From NCBI RefSeq assembly GCF_001523745.2, contig NZ_CP013386.1, positions 2,356,001-2,420,000 of the forward strand: a stretch of DNA of 64,000 bases, read 5' to 3'. The position numbers were made by a program, and so were the translations under genes. This document shows, piece by piece, positions 1-19,049 of the stretch; within the stretch, counting starts at the first letter, position 1, and every line of letters begins with the position of its first letter. The stretch is from Burkholderia mayonis. Lineage in GTDB: Bacteria > Pseudomonadota > Gammaproteobacteria > Burkholderiales > Burkholderiaceae. The notes under the pieces were generated by a model. It was given only the letters and a program-made list of their open reading frames with translations, was not told the DNA's origin and searched no databases.

Positions 1-2
1 CC

Positions 3-9320
<9,318 letters not shown>

Positions 9321-9327
9321 GACCCCC

Positions 9328-12300
9328 ATGCTCGCCGACGCAAGACAAGACAATCTCGACATCGCGCAACGCTATGCCGCGCTGCCCGCCGACAAGCGCG
9401 CACGCTTCAAGGCGCGACTGCGCGAGCATGGCATCGACGGCTCGGTTCTGCCGATCGTGCCGCTCGCCGAACGCCCCGCCCACGCGCCGCTGTCGCACGC
9501 GCAGGAGCGCCTGTGGTTCATGTGGCGGCTCGATCCCGCCAGCAGCGCGTACAACATCGTCCGCGCGCTGCGAATCGACGGGCCACTCGACGTCACAGCG
9601 CTCGACGCGGCGCTCGCCGCGCTCGTCGAGCGCCACGAAGCGCTGCGCACTGCGTTCGGCGAAGCGGGCGGCGTGCCGTTTCAGCACGTACGCACGGTCG
9701 ACGGTGGGCCGCGCGCGGTCTATCGGGACCTGCGCGCGGCAGCCTCGCCTGAAGAGCACGACGCCTGCAGCGAAGCGCTCCGCGCGCACCTGCGGCTGAC
9801 CGCGTCGGCCCCGTTCGATCTCGAACACGATCCGCTGATGCGTTTCGAGGTGCTGCGCATCGGCGCGCAATCGCACGTCGTGCAGATCGTGATTCACCAC
9901 ATCGTGTCCGATGCGTGGTCGATGGGGCTGCTGATCCGCGAGTTCGTGTCGCTGTACGGTGCAGCGCAGCGGCAGGACGCGCCGCCGCCGGCCCCGGCTG
10001 CGCTGCAGTACCGCGACGTCGCATCGTGGGAACGCGAGTGGGTCGACCGCAACGCGCTGGCCCGGCATCTGTCGTACTGGTCCGCGCAACTGGCCGGGCC
10101 GGCGCCGGTGCTGTCGCTGCCGGCGGACCGGCCCCGGCCTGCGGCACGCGACGGCCGCGGCGCTCGCGTGGCGGTCGATCTCGATCCGGCGCTCGCCGCC
10201 GGACTGCGGCGCCTCGCGAGCCGCAACGACGCTACGCTCTTCATGACGCTGCTGCATGCGTTCAACCTGCTGCTGCACCGCTACAGCGGCGAAACCGACA
10301 TCTGGGTCGGCGTGCCGGTGGCCGGACGCGAGCGCGCCGAGACGCATGCGGTGATGGGCTTCTTCGTCAACACGCTGGTGATCCGCAGCCGCCTCGCGCC
10401 GGCACGGTCCCTGCAGCAGCAGTTGCGGACACTGCGCGACACCGTGCTCGACGCCCAGGCTCACTCCGACCTGCCGTTCGCGCAACTGCTGGACGCGCTG
10501 CAAACCGATCGCGATCTGTCGCAAGCGCCGCTGTTCCAAGTGATGTTCAATTTCGACTACGCCGATCCGGCCGCCCGCGTCGAGCTGCCGGGCCTCCGCG
10601 CGACGCCGGTGGACAGCGACGCCGGCACCGTGCGCTTCGATCTCACGCTCAACATCGTCGAGGCGGCGGATAGCCTGCGGGCCGTATTCAGCTACGCGTG
10701 CGACATGTTCGACGTAGCCACCGTCGAGCGGCTGGCCCGCGACTATCGCGCCGTGCTCGCACAGCTCGCCGGGCATCCGGAGCAATTGCCGGGCGACATC
10801 GCGCTATCCGGCGCGGCCCTGTCGTCGCAGCCCCTGCGCCGCGAACCGTTCGAGCCCGTCGTGCCGCGCATCCTCGCGCGCGCCGCGTCGCGCCCCGATG
10901 CGATCGCGGTGTATTGCGGCGAAACGCGGTTGACTTATCGCGAGCTCGACGCCTGGAGCAACCGGATCGCGCGCAGGCTCAAGCGCGCGGGCATCGGCCC
11001 GGACGCCCGGGTCGGCGTCTGCATGACGCGCTCCGCCGCGCTGCCAGCGGCCCTGCTGGCGGTCTGGAAGGCCGGCGGCGCATACGTGCCGCTCGATCCG
11101 GATTATCCGCGCGAGCGGCTGCGGGACATGCTCGACGATGCAGACATCCGCGCGGTCGTCGTCGATCGCGAATGCGGCGCGCAGCTCGGGGAATTGCTGG
11201 CCGGCCGCACGCAGGTCGACGTCGGCGACGTCGCTCACGAAGACGCGACGGGATGGGACGAATCCGTGCATCCGCGCCAGCTCGCATACGTGCTGTACAC
11301 GTCCGGGTCGACCGGCCGCCCCAAGGGCGTCGCGCTCGATCACGAGGCGCTCAGCCTGCATCTGCGCGACTTCTGCGGCACCTACCGCATCGGCGCGGAC
11401 GACATCATGCTGCAATCGTCGACGATCAATTTCGACGTCGCGCTGCACGAACTGCTGCCGGCGCTGCTCGCCGGCGGCGCAGTCCGCATGCGCGGGCCGC
11501 AGGCCTGGACGCTCGATACGCTGAACGCGACGCTCGTCGACGGCGGCGTCACCTTCGCGCGAATTCCGACCGCGCTCTGGCAACAGTGGCAGCGCCATGC
11601 GCCGCCGCCCGCGGCGCTGCATGCGCTGCGCCAGATCACGGTGGGCGGCGAAGCGCTGCCCCGCGACGAACTCGGGCGCTGGCACCATGGGCCGCTGCGG
11701 CATATCGCACTCGACAATCTGTACGGTCCCACCGAAACGGCCATCGCCGCGTTACGGCATGCGACTGCCGCCTTCGACGCGGACCGAGCGGTCGTGCCGA
11801 TCGGGCGCCCCTTCCCCGAGCGCGGCGCCGTCGTGCTCGATCCCGACGGCAACCGGATGCCCCACGGCGGCGCGGGCGAGCTGTGCATCACGGGCGCATG
11901 CGTCGCACGCGGCTACCTCGGCCGCGCGTCGCCGACGGCCGAGCGGTTCGTGCCGGATCCGGAAGGGCCGCCCGGCGCGCGGCTCTACCGCAGCGGCGAC
12001 CTGTGCCGGGTGGGCAACGACGGCGCCATCCTGTTTCTCGGGCGCCTCGATCAGCAGGTCAAGCTGCGCGGCCAGCGCATCGAGCTCGGCGAAATCGAGT
12101 CGGCGCTGCGCGCTGACGCGAACGTCGCGGAAGCCGCCGTCGCACTGCATACGGACGGCTTGCAGCAACGGCTGGTCGCCTACGTCGTCGCCGCCACGGG
12201 CACCGGCGCCGATACGTTGCGCGCGGCGCTGGCCGGGCGCCTTCCTGCGTTCATGGTGCCGGCCGCCTTCGTCCTGCTCGATCGACTGCCGGTCATGGCG

Positions 12301-14871
12301 AACGGCAAGCTCGACCGGCGCGCGCTGCTGGCGCCCAAGCCCGCGTCCGCCGCCGGCGCCGGTGCCGCGTGCGTCGCGCCGCGCAACCGGCGCGAGCAAA
12401 CGTTGCTGGCAATCTGGGAACAGGTGCTCGGTTGCGAGATCGGCGACGTTCACGCCAATTTCTTTGCGGCGGGCGGCGATTCGATCCTGAGCCTGCAGTT
12501 GCTGTCGCGCGCCCGGGATGCCGGCCTGTTGCTCACGCCCAAGCAGGTATTCGAGCATCCGAGCGTCGCGCAGATGGCGCAGGTCGCCCGCGATATCGAC
12601 GACGACGCCGTGCCCGCGGCCGCCGAGCGGCACGACGCGCAGCCGCTCGCGCCGATCCAGGCAACCTTCTTCGACAAGCACCCCGACGGTCTCGCACACT
12701 GGAACCAGGCCGTGCTGCTGGAAGTGCGCGACGAACTGGATCCCGCGGCGCTCGAGACCACGCTGCGCCGGCTGGTCACGCGCCACGACGCGCTCCGATT
12801 GCGCTTCGAACGCACAGACGCCGCATCGCTCTCGTCGCCGGCCGCGCAGCACTGGAGACAACGCGTCGCACCGGAAGAACCGGCCACGCTGCTGCGGCAT
12901 GTCCGGCTCGAACCGGACACATGGGAAACCGGGCTGGCGGCCGCAGGCGCCGTGCTGCACCGCAGCCTCGACCTCCGGCACGGACCGCTGCTGCGCGCGG
13001 CGTACGTCGATGCCGGCGTCGTCCGGCGGCTGCTGATCGTCGTCCATCACCTTGTTGTCGACGGCGTCTCGTGGCGCATTCTGCTCGAAGAATTGCAGGC
13101 GCTCCATGCACGCCCGGACGATGCGCTGCCGCCCGTCACGACGCCCTGGAGCGAATGGGTGTCCCGCCAGCCGCACCATGCGCAGCAGGCCGAGCGCCTG
13201 TGGGAACTCGCGTGGTGGCAGCGCATGCTGCACGGCGCGAGCGCCGCGCTTCCGCTCGAAGGCGACGGTGACCGGCGCCTGTCGAAAAGCCGGGTCGTGA
13301 CCGTCGCGTTGCCGAAGCAAGCCACACGCGCGCTTCTGCGACGCGGCGCGCGCCCGGACGACGCACGCACCGAGGAATTGCTGCTGGCCGCGCTGGCCGA
13401 GACGCTGGGACCGTGGGCCGGCGCATCGCGCCTGCTGATCGACCTCGAGGGCCACGGTCGCGAAGACCTGATCGACGGCATCGACCTAAGCCGCACGATC
13501 GGCTGGTTCACGACCCAGTATCCGCTTGCGCTGCCGCATCACGGCGACGCCGCGCGCACGCTGTCGTCCGTGCGCGACCTGTTGCGCGCGGTGCCGGACA
13601 AGGGGTTTTCGTGGGGATCGCTGCTGCGCTTCGGCGACGACGCGAGCCGCGCGACGCTGGCCGCGCTGCCGGCGCCGTCGCTGCGCTTCAACTATCTCGG
13701 CCGATTCGACCAGACACTGCCGGCGAACGGGCGTTTCCGCTTCTCCGGCGAGCATGCCGGCCCGCAAACCGACGATCGCGACACAATGGACCATGCGCTC
13801 GATATCGGCGCGCTCGTGTCGTCGGATCGGCTGAACGTACATTGGCGATACAGCCCGGGGGTGTTGAGCGAGGCAACCGTTGCGCGGCTGGCGAACCGGT
13901 TCGAAGCGGTACTCCTCGATCTGATCGGCCGTGACGCGACGCAACCGGCGGAGAGCGGCCGCCGCGATGCGCCGACTCCGGCGCCGGCTGACGTATCGCC
14001 CGTCACGCTGCCAGACAGCCAGGGAGACGCCGAATCTGCCGACGATGCGGACCGCGCAGTCTTCGCTCTGTGGCGACAGCGCGTACGGCTCGAAATCGCG
14101 CTCGGCGCGCTCGCCCGCAGCCGGTTCGCGCCGCCGCGAAAGATCGCGTCGGGGCCGGAGCGCCGCTTCGGCCCGCTGCCGGCAGGCATTGTTCCGCTGA
14201 ACGACCTGGGCGCGCCGCACGCGGTGTTCTGCATTCACGCTGGACACGGCCTCGTGGCCGAATACCGTTCGCTTGCCCGGGCGCTGAACGGGCGGGCGAC
14301 GTTTTTCGGCCTGCAGGCCCCCGGGCTCGGCGACCCGCGCTGGCGCGCGGCGGACTTCGACGACTTGGCGGCCGACTATGTCGCCCGCATCCGCGACGTG
14401 CAGCCAGACGGCCCGTATCGCTTGCTCGGCTGGTCGTTCGGCGCCCGGGTGCTGGTGTCGATGGTCGAGCGCCTGGAGCGCGACGCACAGCAGGTCGCAC
14501 TGGCCGGCCTGATCGACGCACTGCCCGATCGCGACGCGGACGACAACGTACAGGACGAAGTCCGCGCTCTGCGCACGTGGATCGCACGACACGCCGCGCT
14601 CGGCCTCCATGCCGCCGAGCGCGCGCTATTCGAAGCGGCATGCGACGTGATTCTCGAGCACGGCCGCCTCGCCGATACGTTCCGGATGCCGGCGCTGCGC
14701 ACGCCGCTCGCGCTGTGGTGGTCGACCGAATCGGTGGAAAGCGGCAAGCCGCGCGACTGGGCGGCGCGCATCGGCACGACCGAAACCGTGCTGGCCGAAG
14801 TGCCGGCGGGACACACGAGCATCATGCATCACCCGATGCTGCTCGACAGCGTGCGCGGACTGTTCGAATGA
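9328..14871 (+). CDS. Terminal NRPS: C-A(X)-PCP-E-TE
   Basis: Final module of the assembly line, 1,847 residues, starting 7 bp after the previous NRPS stop and so translationally linked. The C domain begins near residue 55 (LSHAQERLWF) with its active site written HHIVSDA, where the usual last residue is Gly. The A domain (about 510-1000) has LYTSGSTG, FDVALHE and YGPTET; its pocket reads D-V-H-A-T-G-L-I-A-K, nearly identical to A3 upstream, so both modules should load the same unusual residue. PCP (AAGGDSIL, near 1050) is the epimerase-coupled form. The E domain (about 1110-1530) has HHLVVDG and RTIGWFTTQYP. The type I thioesterase (about 1620-1847) has nucleophile motif GWSFGA near 1701 and a late GHTS histidine, and would release or cyclise the peptide. 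It converges on the AraC gene with 47 bp between. Confidence 0.95.
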   Translation: MLADARQDNLDIAQRYAALPADKRARFKARLREHGIDGSVLPIVPLAERPAHAPLSHAQERLWFMWRLDPASSAYNIVRALRIDGPLDVTALDAALAALVERHEALRTAFGEAGGVPFQHVRTVDGGPRAVYRDLRAAASPEEHDACSEALRAHLRLTASAPFDLEHDPLMRFEVLRIGAQSHVVQIVIHHIVSDAWSMGLLIREFVSLYGAAQRQDAPPPAPAALQYRDVASWEREWVDRNALARHLSYWSAQLAGPAPVLSLPADRPRPAARDGRGARVAVDLDPALAAGLRRLASRNDATLFMTLLHAFNLLLHRYSGETDIWVGVPVAGRERAETHAVMGFFVNTLVIRSRLAPARSLQQQLRTLRDTVLDAQAHSDLPFAQLLDALQTDRDLSQAPLFQVMFNFDYADPAARVELPGLRATPVDSDAGTVRFDLTLNIVEAADSLRAVFSYACDMFDVATVERLARDYRAVLAQLAGHPEQLPGDIALSGAALSSQPLRREPFEPVVPRILARAASRPDAIAVYCGETRLTYRELDAWSNRIARRLKRAGIGPDARVGVCMTRSAALPAALLAVWKAGGAYVPLDPDYPRERLRDMLDDADIRAVVVDRECGAQLGELLAGRTQVDVGDVAHEDATGWDESVHPRQLAYVLYTSGSTGRPKGVALDHEALSLHLRDFCGTYRIGADDIMLQSSTINFDVALHELLPALLAGGAVRMRGPQAWTLDTLNATLVDGGVTFARIPTALWQQWQRHAPPPAALHALRQITVGGEALPRDELGRWHHGPLRHIALDNLYGPTETAIAALRHATAAFDADRAVVPIGRPFPERGAVVLDPDGNRMPHGGAGELCITGACVARGYLGRASPTAERFVPDPEGPPGARLYRSGDLCRVGNDGAILFLGRLDQQVKLRGQRIELGEIESALRADANVAEAAVALHTDGLQQRLVAYVVAATGTGADTLRAALAGRLPAFMVPAAFVLLDRLPVMANGKLDRRALLAPKPASAAGAGAACVAPRNRREQTLLAIWEQVLGCEIGDVHANFFAAGGDSILSLQLLSRARDAGLLLTPKQVFEHPSVAQMAQVARDIDDDAVPAAAERHDAQPLAPIQATFFDKHPDGLAHWNQAVLLEVRDELDPAALETTLRRLVTRHDALRLRFERTDAASLSSPAAQHWRQRVAPEEPATLLRHVRLEPDTWETGLAAAGAVLHRSLDLRHGPLLRAAYVDAGVVRRLLIVVHHLVVDGVSWRILLEELQALHARPDDALPPVTTPWSEWVSRQPHHAQQAERLWELAWWQRMLHGASAALPLEGDGDRRLSKSRVVTVALPKQATRALLRRGARPDDARTEELLLAALAETLGPWAGASRLLIDLEGHGREDLIDGIDLSRTIGWFTTQYPLALPHHGDAARTLSSVRDLLRAVPDKGFSWGSLLRFGDDASRATLAALPAPSLRFNYLGRFDQTLPANGRFRFSGEHAGPQTDDRDTMDHALDIGALVSSDRLNVHWRYSPGVLSEATVARLANRFEAVLLDLIGRDATQPAESGRRDAPTPAPADVSPVTLPDSQGDAESADDADRAVFALWRQRVRLEIALGALARSRFAPPRKIASGPERRFGPLPAGIVPLNDLGAPHAVFCIHAGHGLVAEYRSLARALNGRATFFGLQAPGLGDPRWRAADFDDLAADYVARIRDVQPDGPYRLLGWSFGARVLVSMVERLERDAQQVALAGLIDALPDRDADDNVQDEVRALRTWIARHAALGLHAAERALFEAACDVILEHGRLADTFRMPALRTPLALWWSTESVESGKPRDWAARIGTTETVLAEVPAGHTSIMHHPMLLDSVRGLFE

Positions 14872-14894
14872 GCGGCACCGCATCGCCGCCGCTG

Positions 14895-14918
14895 CGCGCG
14901 CCCGGTGCCCGGCGCGCG
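14895..14918. terminator. Hairpin between convergent NRPS and AraC genes
   Basis: An 8-bp perfect inverted repeat (CGCGCGCC / GGCGCGCG, 8-nt loop) lies in the 47 bp between the convergent stops. It is placed to act as a bidirectional terminator. There is no U-run, so it is not a textbook intrinsic terminator. Confidence 0.4.
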
Positions 14919-15719
14919 TCACACCGCCGCCGGTTCGCGGAACTGCTGCCGGAACTGCTGCGGCGTACTGCCGAACGCGCGCTTGAACATCACGGTGAAG
15001 GTGCGCACGTCCGCATAGCCCAGTTCCTCCGCGACCTGCGCCGCGGAATGACCGATCGCGAGCCGCGACATCGCTTCCGCGAGCCGCAGTTGCTCGCGCC
15101 ACTTCCCGAAGCTCATCGCGGTTTCCTGCCGAAACAGCCGCGCGACCGTGCGCGAACTGGCGCCGACCCGCTCGGCCCAGCGCTCCAGCGTATCGGCGCT
15201 GGCGGGCTGCGCGATCAGGTTTTCGCAGATCTGCCGCAGTCGCGCGTGGGCCGGCAACGGCAGGCGCACGGTCGACGGCTCGTCCTTCGCATCCTGCAGC
15301 AGCCGCAGGATCAGCGGCACGATGAGCGCGGTGCGGCTTTCCTCCACGTCGTCGGAATCGGTGTCAAACAGGCCGAGGATCGACGCGCGCAGCAGATCCC
15401 CGACGGGGATCACCCGGCACGCCTGCTTTTGCAGCGCCAGCACGTCCGGATCGATGTACAGCGTGCGCATCGCGACTTGTCCGACCATATGCAATTCGTG
15501 CTCGACTTGCGAACCGATCAGCAACGCATTGCCGGGCGTCAGCATCCAGAGGCCGAACGGCGTGACGACGCGCACGATGCCGCTCGTCGCGTAGACGAGC
15601 TGCGCACGATAGTGCACGTGCGCGATTTCATGGGTGCCGTCGGCGTAGTCGATCGCCTGCGCGATCACCTTCCTCGCAGCGAATCCGTCGCCGAAGGTCT
15701 GCAACATGGGTTTGGCCAT
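14919..15719 (-). CDS. AraC-family transcriptional regulator of the siderophore locus
   Basis: Cytoplasmic DNA-binding regulator of about 266 residues when started at the ATG at 15719 (MAKPMLQTFGDG); a longer frame to 15926 exists, but its extra residues look non-coding. The N-terminal part is a cupin-like sensing domain (AHVHYRAQLVYATSGIVRVV, GNALLIGSQVEHELHM). The C-terminal part carries two helix-turn-helix units typical of AraC/XylS (ADTLERWAERVGASSRTVAR and HSAAQVAEELGYADVRTFTV, ending FKRAFGSTPQQFR). It is transcribed away from the TonB receptor across a 265-bp gap containing inverted repeats, so it probably controls the receptor, itself and the transport genes, perhaps by sensing the ferric siderophore as such regulators often do. 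The effector is not known. Confidence 0.88.
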   Translation of the reverse strand: MAKPMLQTFGDGFAARKVIAQAIDYADGTHEIAHVHYRAQLVYATSGIVRVVTPFGLWMLTPGNALLIGSQVEHELHMVGQVAMRTLYIDPDVLALQKQACRVIPVGDLLRASILGLFDTDSDDVEESRTALIVPLILRLLQDAKDEPSTVRLPLPAHARLRQICENLIAQPASADTLERWAERVGASSRTVARLFRQETAMSFGKWREQLRLAEAMSRLAIGHSAAQVAEELGYADVRTFTVMFKRAFGSTPQQFRQQFREPAAV

Positions 15720-15753
15720 GACCTGATCAGTTACAAATTTCGAAACAATGCAT

Positions 15754-15841
15754 TGAATCAGACAAAAATGTCCATCTTTATGCCAATGTTGTCCTGACTG
15801 ACAACAAGAGCCCGGATTATAGTGGCAATTGGTCTGATTCA
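15754..15841. promoter_or_regulatory. Split 10-bp inverted repeat in the divergent araC/TonB-receptor promoter
   Basis: TGAATCAGAC at 15754-15763 is matched by its exact reverse complement GTCTGATTCA at 15832-15841, 68 bp apart. It lies in the gap between the AraC start (15719) and the receptor start (15985). Paired distant half-sites suit an AraC-type looping regulator. Assignment to this AraC protein is inference. Confidence 0.5.
15787..15806. promoter_or_regulatory. Perfect 7-bp palindrome inside the same promoter region
   Basis: TGTTGTC, a 6-nt spacer, then GACAACA: a perfect dyad nested between the two distant repeats at 15754 and 15832. It could be an operator or a short attenuating hairpin; the sequence does not decide. 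Confidence 0.45.
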
Positions 15842-15933
15842 GGACCACGCGCTTCGCGTTCCGTTGTCCCCCCCACTCGTTTTGAATTCCTGCCGACGGC
15901 CGATCAGAGCCCGGGCAGTGCAGCACCCGAGAA

Positions 15934-15952
15934 GTTATTACGAATCATTCGC
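15934..15952. promoter_or_regulatory. Candidate Fur box before the TonB receptor
   Basis: The 19-mer GTTATTACGAATCATTCGC matches the Fur consensus (GATAATGATAATCATTATC) at about 12 of 19 positions and ends 32 bp before the receptor ATG. Iron control is expected for this locus; the match is only moderate. Confidence 0.4.
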
Positions 15953-15984
15953 ACCATTATTCACTAACGACTGAAGGAAGCTAC

Positions 15985-18180
15985 ATGACGACCGGGGTGT
16001 ACAGAGCCGTTGCGCTGAACAACGCGTTATTGATCTGCTTGCTGGGCGGCATCTCCGCCGCGCACGCGCAGACGCCGTCGAACGATGCGTCGTCGAACGG
16101 CGGGCAATTGCCGACCATTTCCGTGACGGGTCAGCGCCCCGCATCGCGCACCGGCGACGCCGGCGGCTACGTGCCGATCACCGCCGTGACCGCGACCAAG
16201 ACGGACACGCCGCTCATCGAGACGCCGCAGTCCGTGTCGGTCGTCACGAACGACCAGATGACCGCCCAGGGCGCGCGCAGCGTCGCCGAAGCCTTGCGCT
16301 ACACCGCGAGCGTGCTGCCGGAAATCCGCGGCGACTCCACGGCCGGCGCGCCGTACCTGTACAGCCGCGGTTTCGTGCTCGAACAGTTCCTCGACGGCAC
16401 GCGCCTGCCGAGCGACACCGGGTTCGGCTACGCGATCCCGAACTTCGATCCGTACGGGCTCGAGCGCATCGACGTGCTGCACGGCCCGTCGTCGGTGCTC
16501 TACGGGCAGGCCAACCCCGGCGGCATCGCGAACCTGGTCAGCAAGCGACCGACAACGACGCCGATCCACGAAGTGTTCTTCACGACCGGCAGCCATAATC
16601 GCGCCGAGCTCGGCTTCGACCTCGGCGGCGCACTGACGCCGGACGGCAAGCTGTCGTACCGCCTGACCGGCGTCGGGCTCGACGCGGATACGCAGGTCAA
16701 CGGCGTTAAGCAGCAGCGCATCTACATCGCCCCCGCCGTGACGTGGAAACCGGACGAAAACACCACGCTCACCGTGCTCGCGAAATATCAACGCGATCCG
16801 AGCGTCGGCTACTACAACTACGTGCCGGCGGTCGGCAGCGTGCTATTCAACCCGAACGGCAGGATTTCGAGCCATACGAACGTCGGCGACCCCGATTTCG
16901 ACCACCACACGCGCACCCAGTATTCGGTCGGCTACGAGTTCGAGCATCGCTTCGATCCCATCTGGACGTTCCGCCAGAACTTGCGCTACACGGTCGTGAG
17001 CGACGATTTCGCGAACGTCTTCCCATTCTCGAACGGCTATGTCGCCGGGTCGAACACCACCGTCAACCGGTATGCGTTCAGAAACGAGGAAACCGGCAAG
17101 TTCTTCAACATCGACAACCAGGTCCAGGCCAAATTCGCGACCGGGCCGCTGTCGCATACCGTCCTGTTCGGCTTCGACTTCCAGCGCGTGCTGTACAACG
17201 AGACCGTCGGATCGAATTTCGCCGAGCCGTCGCTGAACCTGTTCAACCCGGTGTATCTGCCGATCGCTGCCCCCAACACCACGTCCGACGACATGGAGCG
17301 CATGAAACAGTTCGGCGTCTATGCGCAGGACCAGATCGCGTACGGAAAGTGGCGCGTCCTGCTGGGCGTGCGCGAGGACTGGGCATCGTCCGAAGACAAC
17401 AATCCGCTGCAGGGCTACGACGTCACGCAATCGTCGCGTGCATTCACCTGGCGGACCGGTGTCGTCTATCTGTTCGACAACGGCATCGCTCCGTATGCGA
17501 GCTATGCGAAATCGTTCGATCCGCAGATCGGCCTGACCTATGCGGGCGGGCCGCTGCGCCCGCGTACCGCGGAGCAGTATGAAATCGGCGTCAAGTACCA
17601 GCCGCCTGGCTACAACAGCTTCGTGACCGCAGCGCTGTTCGATCTGCGCGAACGCAACGTCGCCAGCAGCGATCCGGACCACTTCGGCTACAGCGTCCAG
17701 ATCGGCCAGGTGCGTGCGCGCGGGCTCGAGCTCGAAGGCCATGCGAGCCTGACCGACAACCTCGACGTTGCCGCGTCGTACACGTACCTGAACGACGTCA
17801 GCACCGACACCAACCTGACCGGCACGACGCTCGCCGGCGCGACGGTTTCGCTGCAGGGGCTGCAGACGTGGGGCATTCCGCGTCACGTGGCATCCGCATG
17901 GCTCGACTACACGCTGCACGGCGGCGCGTTCCGCGGCCTCGGCTTCGGCGGCGGGCTGCGCTACATCGGCGGGAGCTACGACGAGACGAACACGATCCAT
18001 GTAGGCTCGCGCACGCTGGTCGACGCGACCGTCCACTACGACACAGGCAAGCACTGGCTGTTCTCGCTGAACGGCAAGAACCTGTTCAACCGCACCTACG
18101 TGGCATCGTGCCAGACCGGCGGCATCTGCAACTACGGCGATGGCGTGGAAGTCCTCGCCACGGCCCGCTATCGCTGGTAA
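15985..18180 (+). CDS. TonB-dependent siderophore receptor (FhuA-like)
   Basis: Outer-membrane ferric-siderophore receptor of 731 residues. The first about 29 residues form a signal peptide ending AHAQ. A TonB-box-like stretch is near LPTISVTGQ. The plug domain runs from about 65 to 190 (ETPQSVSVVTNDQM, GLERIDVLHGPSSVLYGQ, PGGIANLVSKRP). The 22-strand barrel fills the rest and ends in the aromatic residue expected of outer-membrane proteins (ATARYRW). There is no N-terminal signalling (STN) domain, so regulation is more likely through the adjacent AraC protein than through an FpvR-type anti-sigma factor. The start is supported by GAAGGAAG upstream. It heads the uptake genes; the ATPase gene begins 10 bp after its stop. 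It presumably imports the product of the two NRPSs. Confidence 0.94.
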   Translation: MTTGVYRAVALNNALLICLLGGISAAHAQTPSNDASSNGGQLPTISVTGQRPASRTGDAGGYVPITAVTATKTDTPLIETPQSVSVVTNDQMTAQGARSVAEALRYTASVLPEIRGDSTAGAPYLYSRGFVLEQFLDGTRLPSDTGFGYAIPNFDPYGLERIDVLHGPSSVLYGQANPGGIANLVSKRPTTTPIHEVFFTTGSHNRAELGFDLGGALTPDGKLSYRLTGVGLDADTQVNGVKQQRIYIAPAVTWKPDENTTLTVLAKYQRDPSVGYYNYVPAVGSVLFNPNGRISSHTNVGDPDFDHHTRTQYSVGYEFEHRFDPIWTFRQNLRYTVVSDDFANVFPFSNGYVAGSNTTVNRYAFRNEETGKFFNIDNQVQAKFATGPLSHTVLFGFDFQRVLYNETVGSNFAEPSLNLFNPVYLPIAAPNTTSDDMERMKQFGVYAQDQIAYGKWRVLLGVREDWASSEDNNPLQGYDVTQSSRAFTWRTGVVYLFDNGIAPYASYAKSFDPQIGLTYAGGPLRPRTAEQYEIGVKYQPPGYNSFVTAALFDLRERNVASSDPDHFGYSVQIGQVRARGLELEGHASLTDNLDVAASYTYLNDVSTDTNLTGTTLAGATVSLQGLQTWGIPRHVASAWLDYTLHGGAFRGLGFGGGLRYIGGSYDETNTIHVGSRTLVDATVHYDTGKHWLFSLNGKNLFNRTYVASCQTGGICNYGDGVEVLATARYRW

Positions 18181-18190
18181 CCGCGGAGGG

Positions 18191-19048
18191 ATGAACGTGC
18201 TGACCGACATGATCCGGCAGTCATGCGAACGACAACCGGCCGAGCATGCGACGCCGGCCGGTTGCGCGGCCGCGCCTGCGCTGTATCGGCTCGACGGCGT
18301 ATCGTTCAGAGCCGACGGCCGGGTCCTGTTGCAGCCGCTCGACCTGTCGCTGCCCACTGGGCGGATGATCGCGCTGATCGGTCACAACGGCTCGGGCAAG
18401 AGCACGCTGCTCAAGCTGCTCGCCCGCCAGCAGCGGCCGTCGGGCGGCTCGCTGCAACTGCACGGCGCCGACCTCGCCACGTGGGCAGCGCGCGACTTCG
18501 CGCGGCAGGTCGCCTACCTGCCGCAGAATCCGCCGCTCGACACCGGCATGACGGCGCGTGAGCTGGTGGCGCTCGGCCGCTATCCGTGGCGCGGTCCGCT
18601 CGGCCGCCTGCGCGCAGACGATCATGCGAGGATCGACGAAGCAATGCGCGTCACCGACACGCTGCGTTTCGCCGACACGCTCGCCGATCACCTGTCGGGC
18701 GGCGAGCGCCAGCGCGTCTGGCTCGCGATGCTGGTCGCGCAATGCGCGTCGTGCCTGCTGCTCGACGAACCGACGTCGGCACTCGACATCGCACATCAGA
18801 TCGAGGTGCTGCGGCTGCTGCGCGAGCTGACCGACCGCCAGCGCCTGACCGTCGTCATCGTGCTGCACGACATCAATCTGGCCGCCCGCTTCTGCGACGA
18901 ACTCGTCGCGCTGCACAGCGGCCGGCTGCTCACGAGCGGCACGCCCGCCGAGCTGATGCGGGGCGACGTGCTCGAATCGATCTACGGCCTTCCGATGGAC
19001 ATCGTCGTGCACCCGCATAGCGGCAGCCGGCTCGGCGTGGCGCGCTGA
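18191..19048 (+). CDS. Ferric-siderophore ABC transporter ATP-binding protein (FhuC-like)
   Basis: Inner-membrane-associated ATPase of 285 residues that powers uptake through the FhuB-like permease encoded two genes on. It has Walker A (GHNGSGKST), the Q-loop region (AYLPQNPPLDTGMT), signature LSGGERQRVWLAML, Walker B LLLDEPTSALD and the switch histidine in VIVLHDINLA, all as in FepC/FhuC/BtuD-type importers. The ATG at 18191 is chosen because it follows a GCGGAGGG ribosome site; the frame is open further upstream into the receptor gene. The binding-protein gene starts 1 bp after the stop. Confidence 0.93.
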   Translation: MNVLTDMIRQSCERQPAEHATPAGCAAAPALYRLDGVSFRADGRVLLQPLDLSLPTGRMIALIGHNGSGKSTLLKLLARQQRPSGGSLQLHGADLATWAARDFARQVAYLPQNPPLDTGMTARELVALGRYPWRGPLGRLRADDHARIDEAMRVTDTLRFADTLADHLSGGERQRVWLAMLVAQCASCLLLDEPTSALDIAHQIEVLRLLRELTDRQRLTVVIVLHDINLAARFCDELVALHSGRLLTSGTPAELMRGDVLESIYGLPMDIVVHPHSGSRLGVAR

Positions 19049-19049
19049 C

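Noticed and set aside
15720..15926. N-terminal extension of the AraC regulator to 15926.
   Set aside because: The extra residues (LHCPGSDRPSAGIQNEWGGQ...) do not resemble AraC proteins and would cover the promoter repeats; the ATG at 15719 fits the family.
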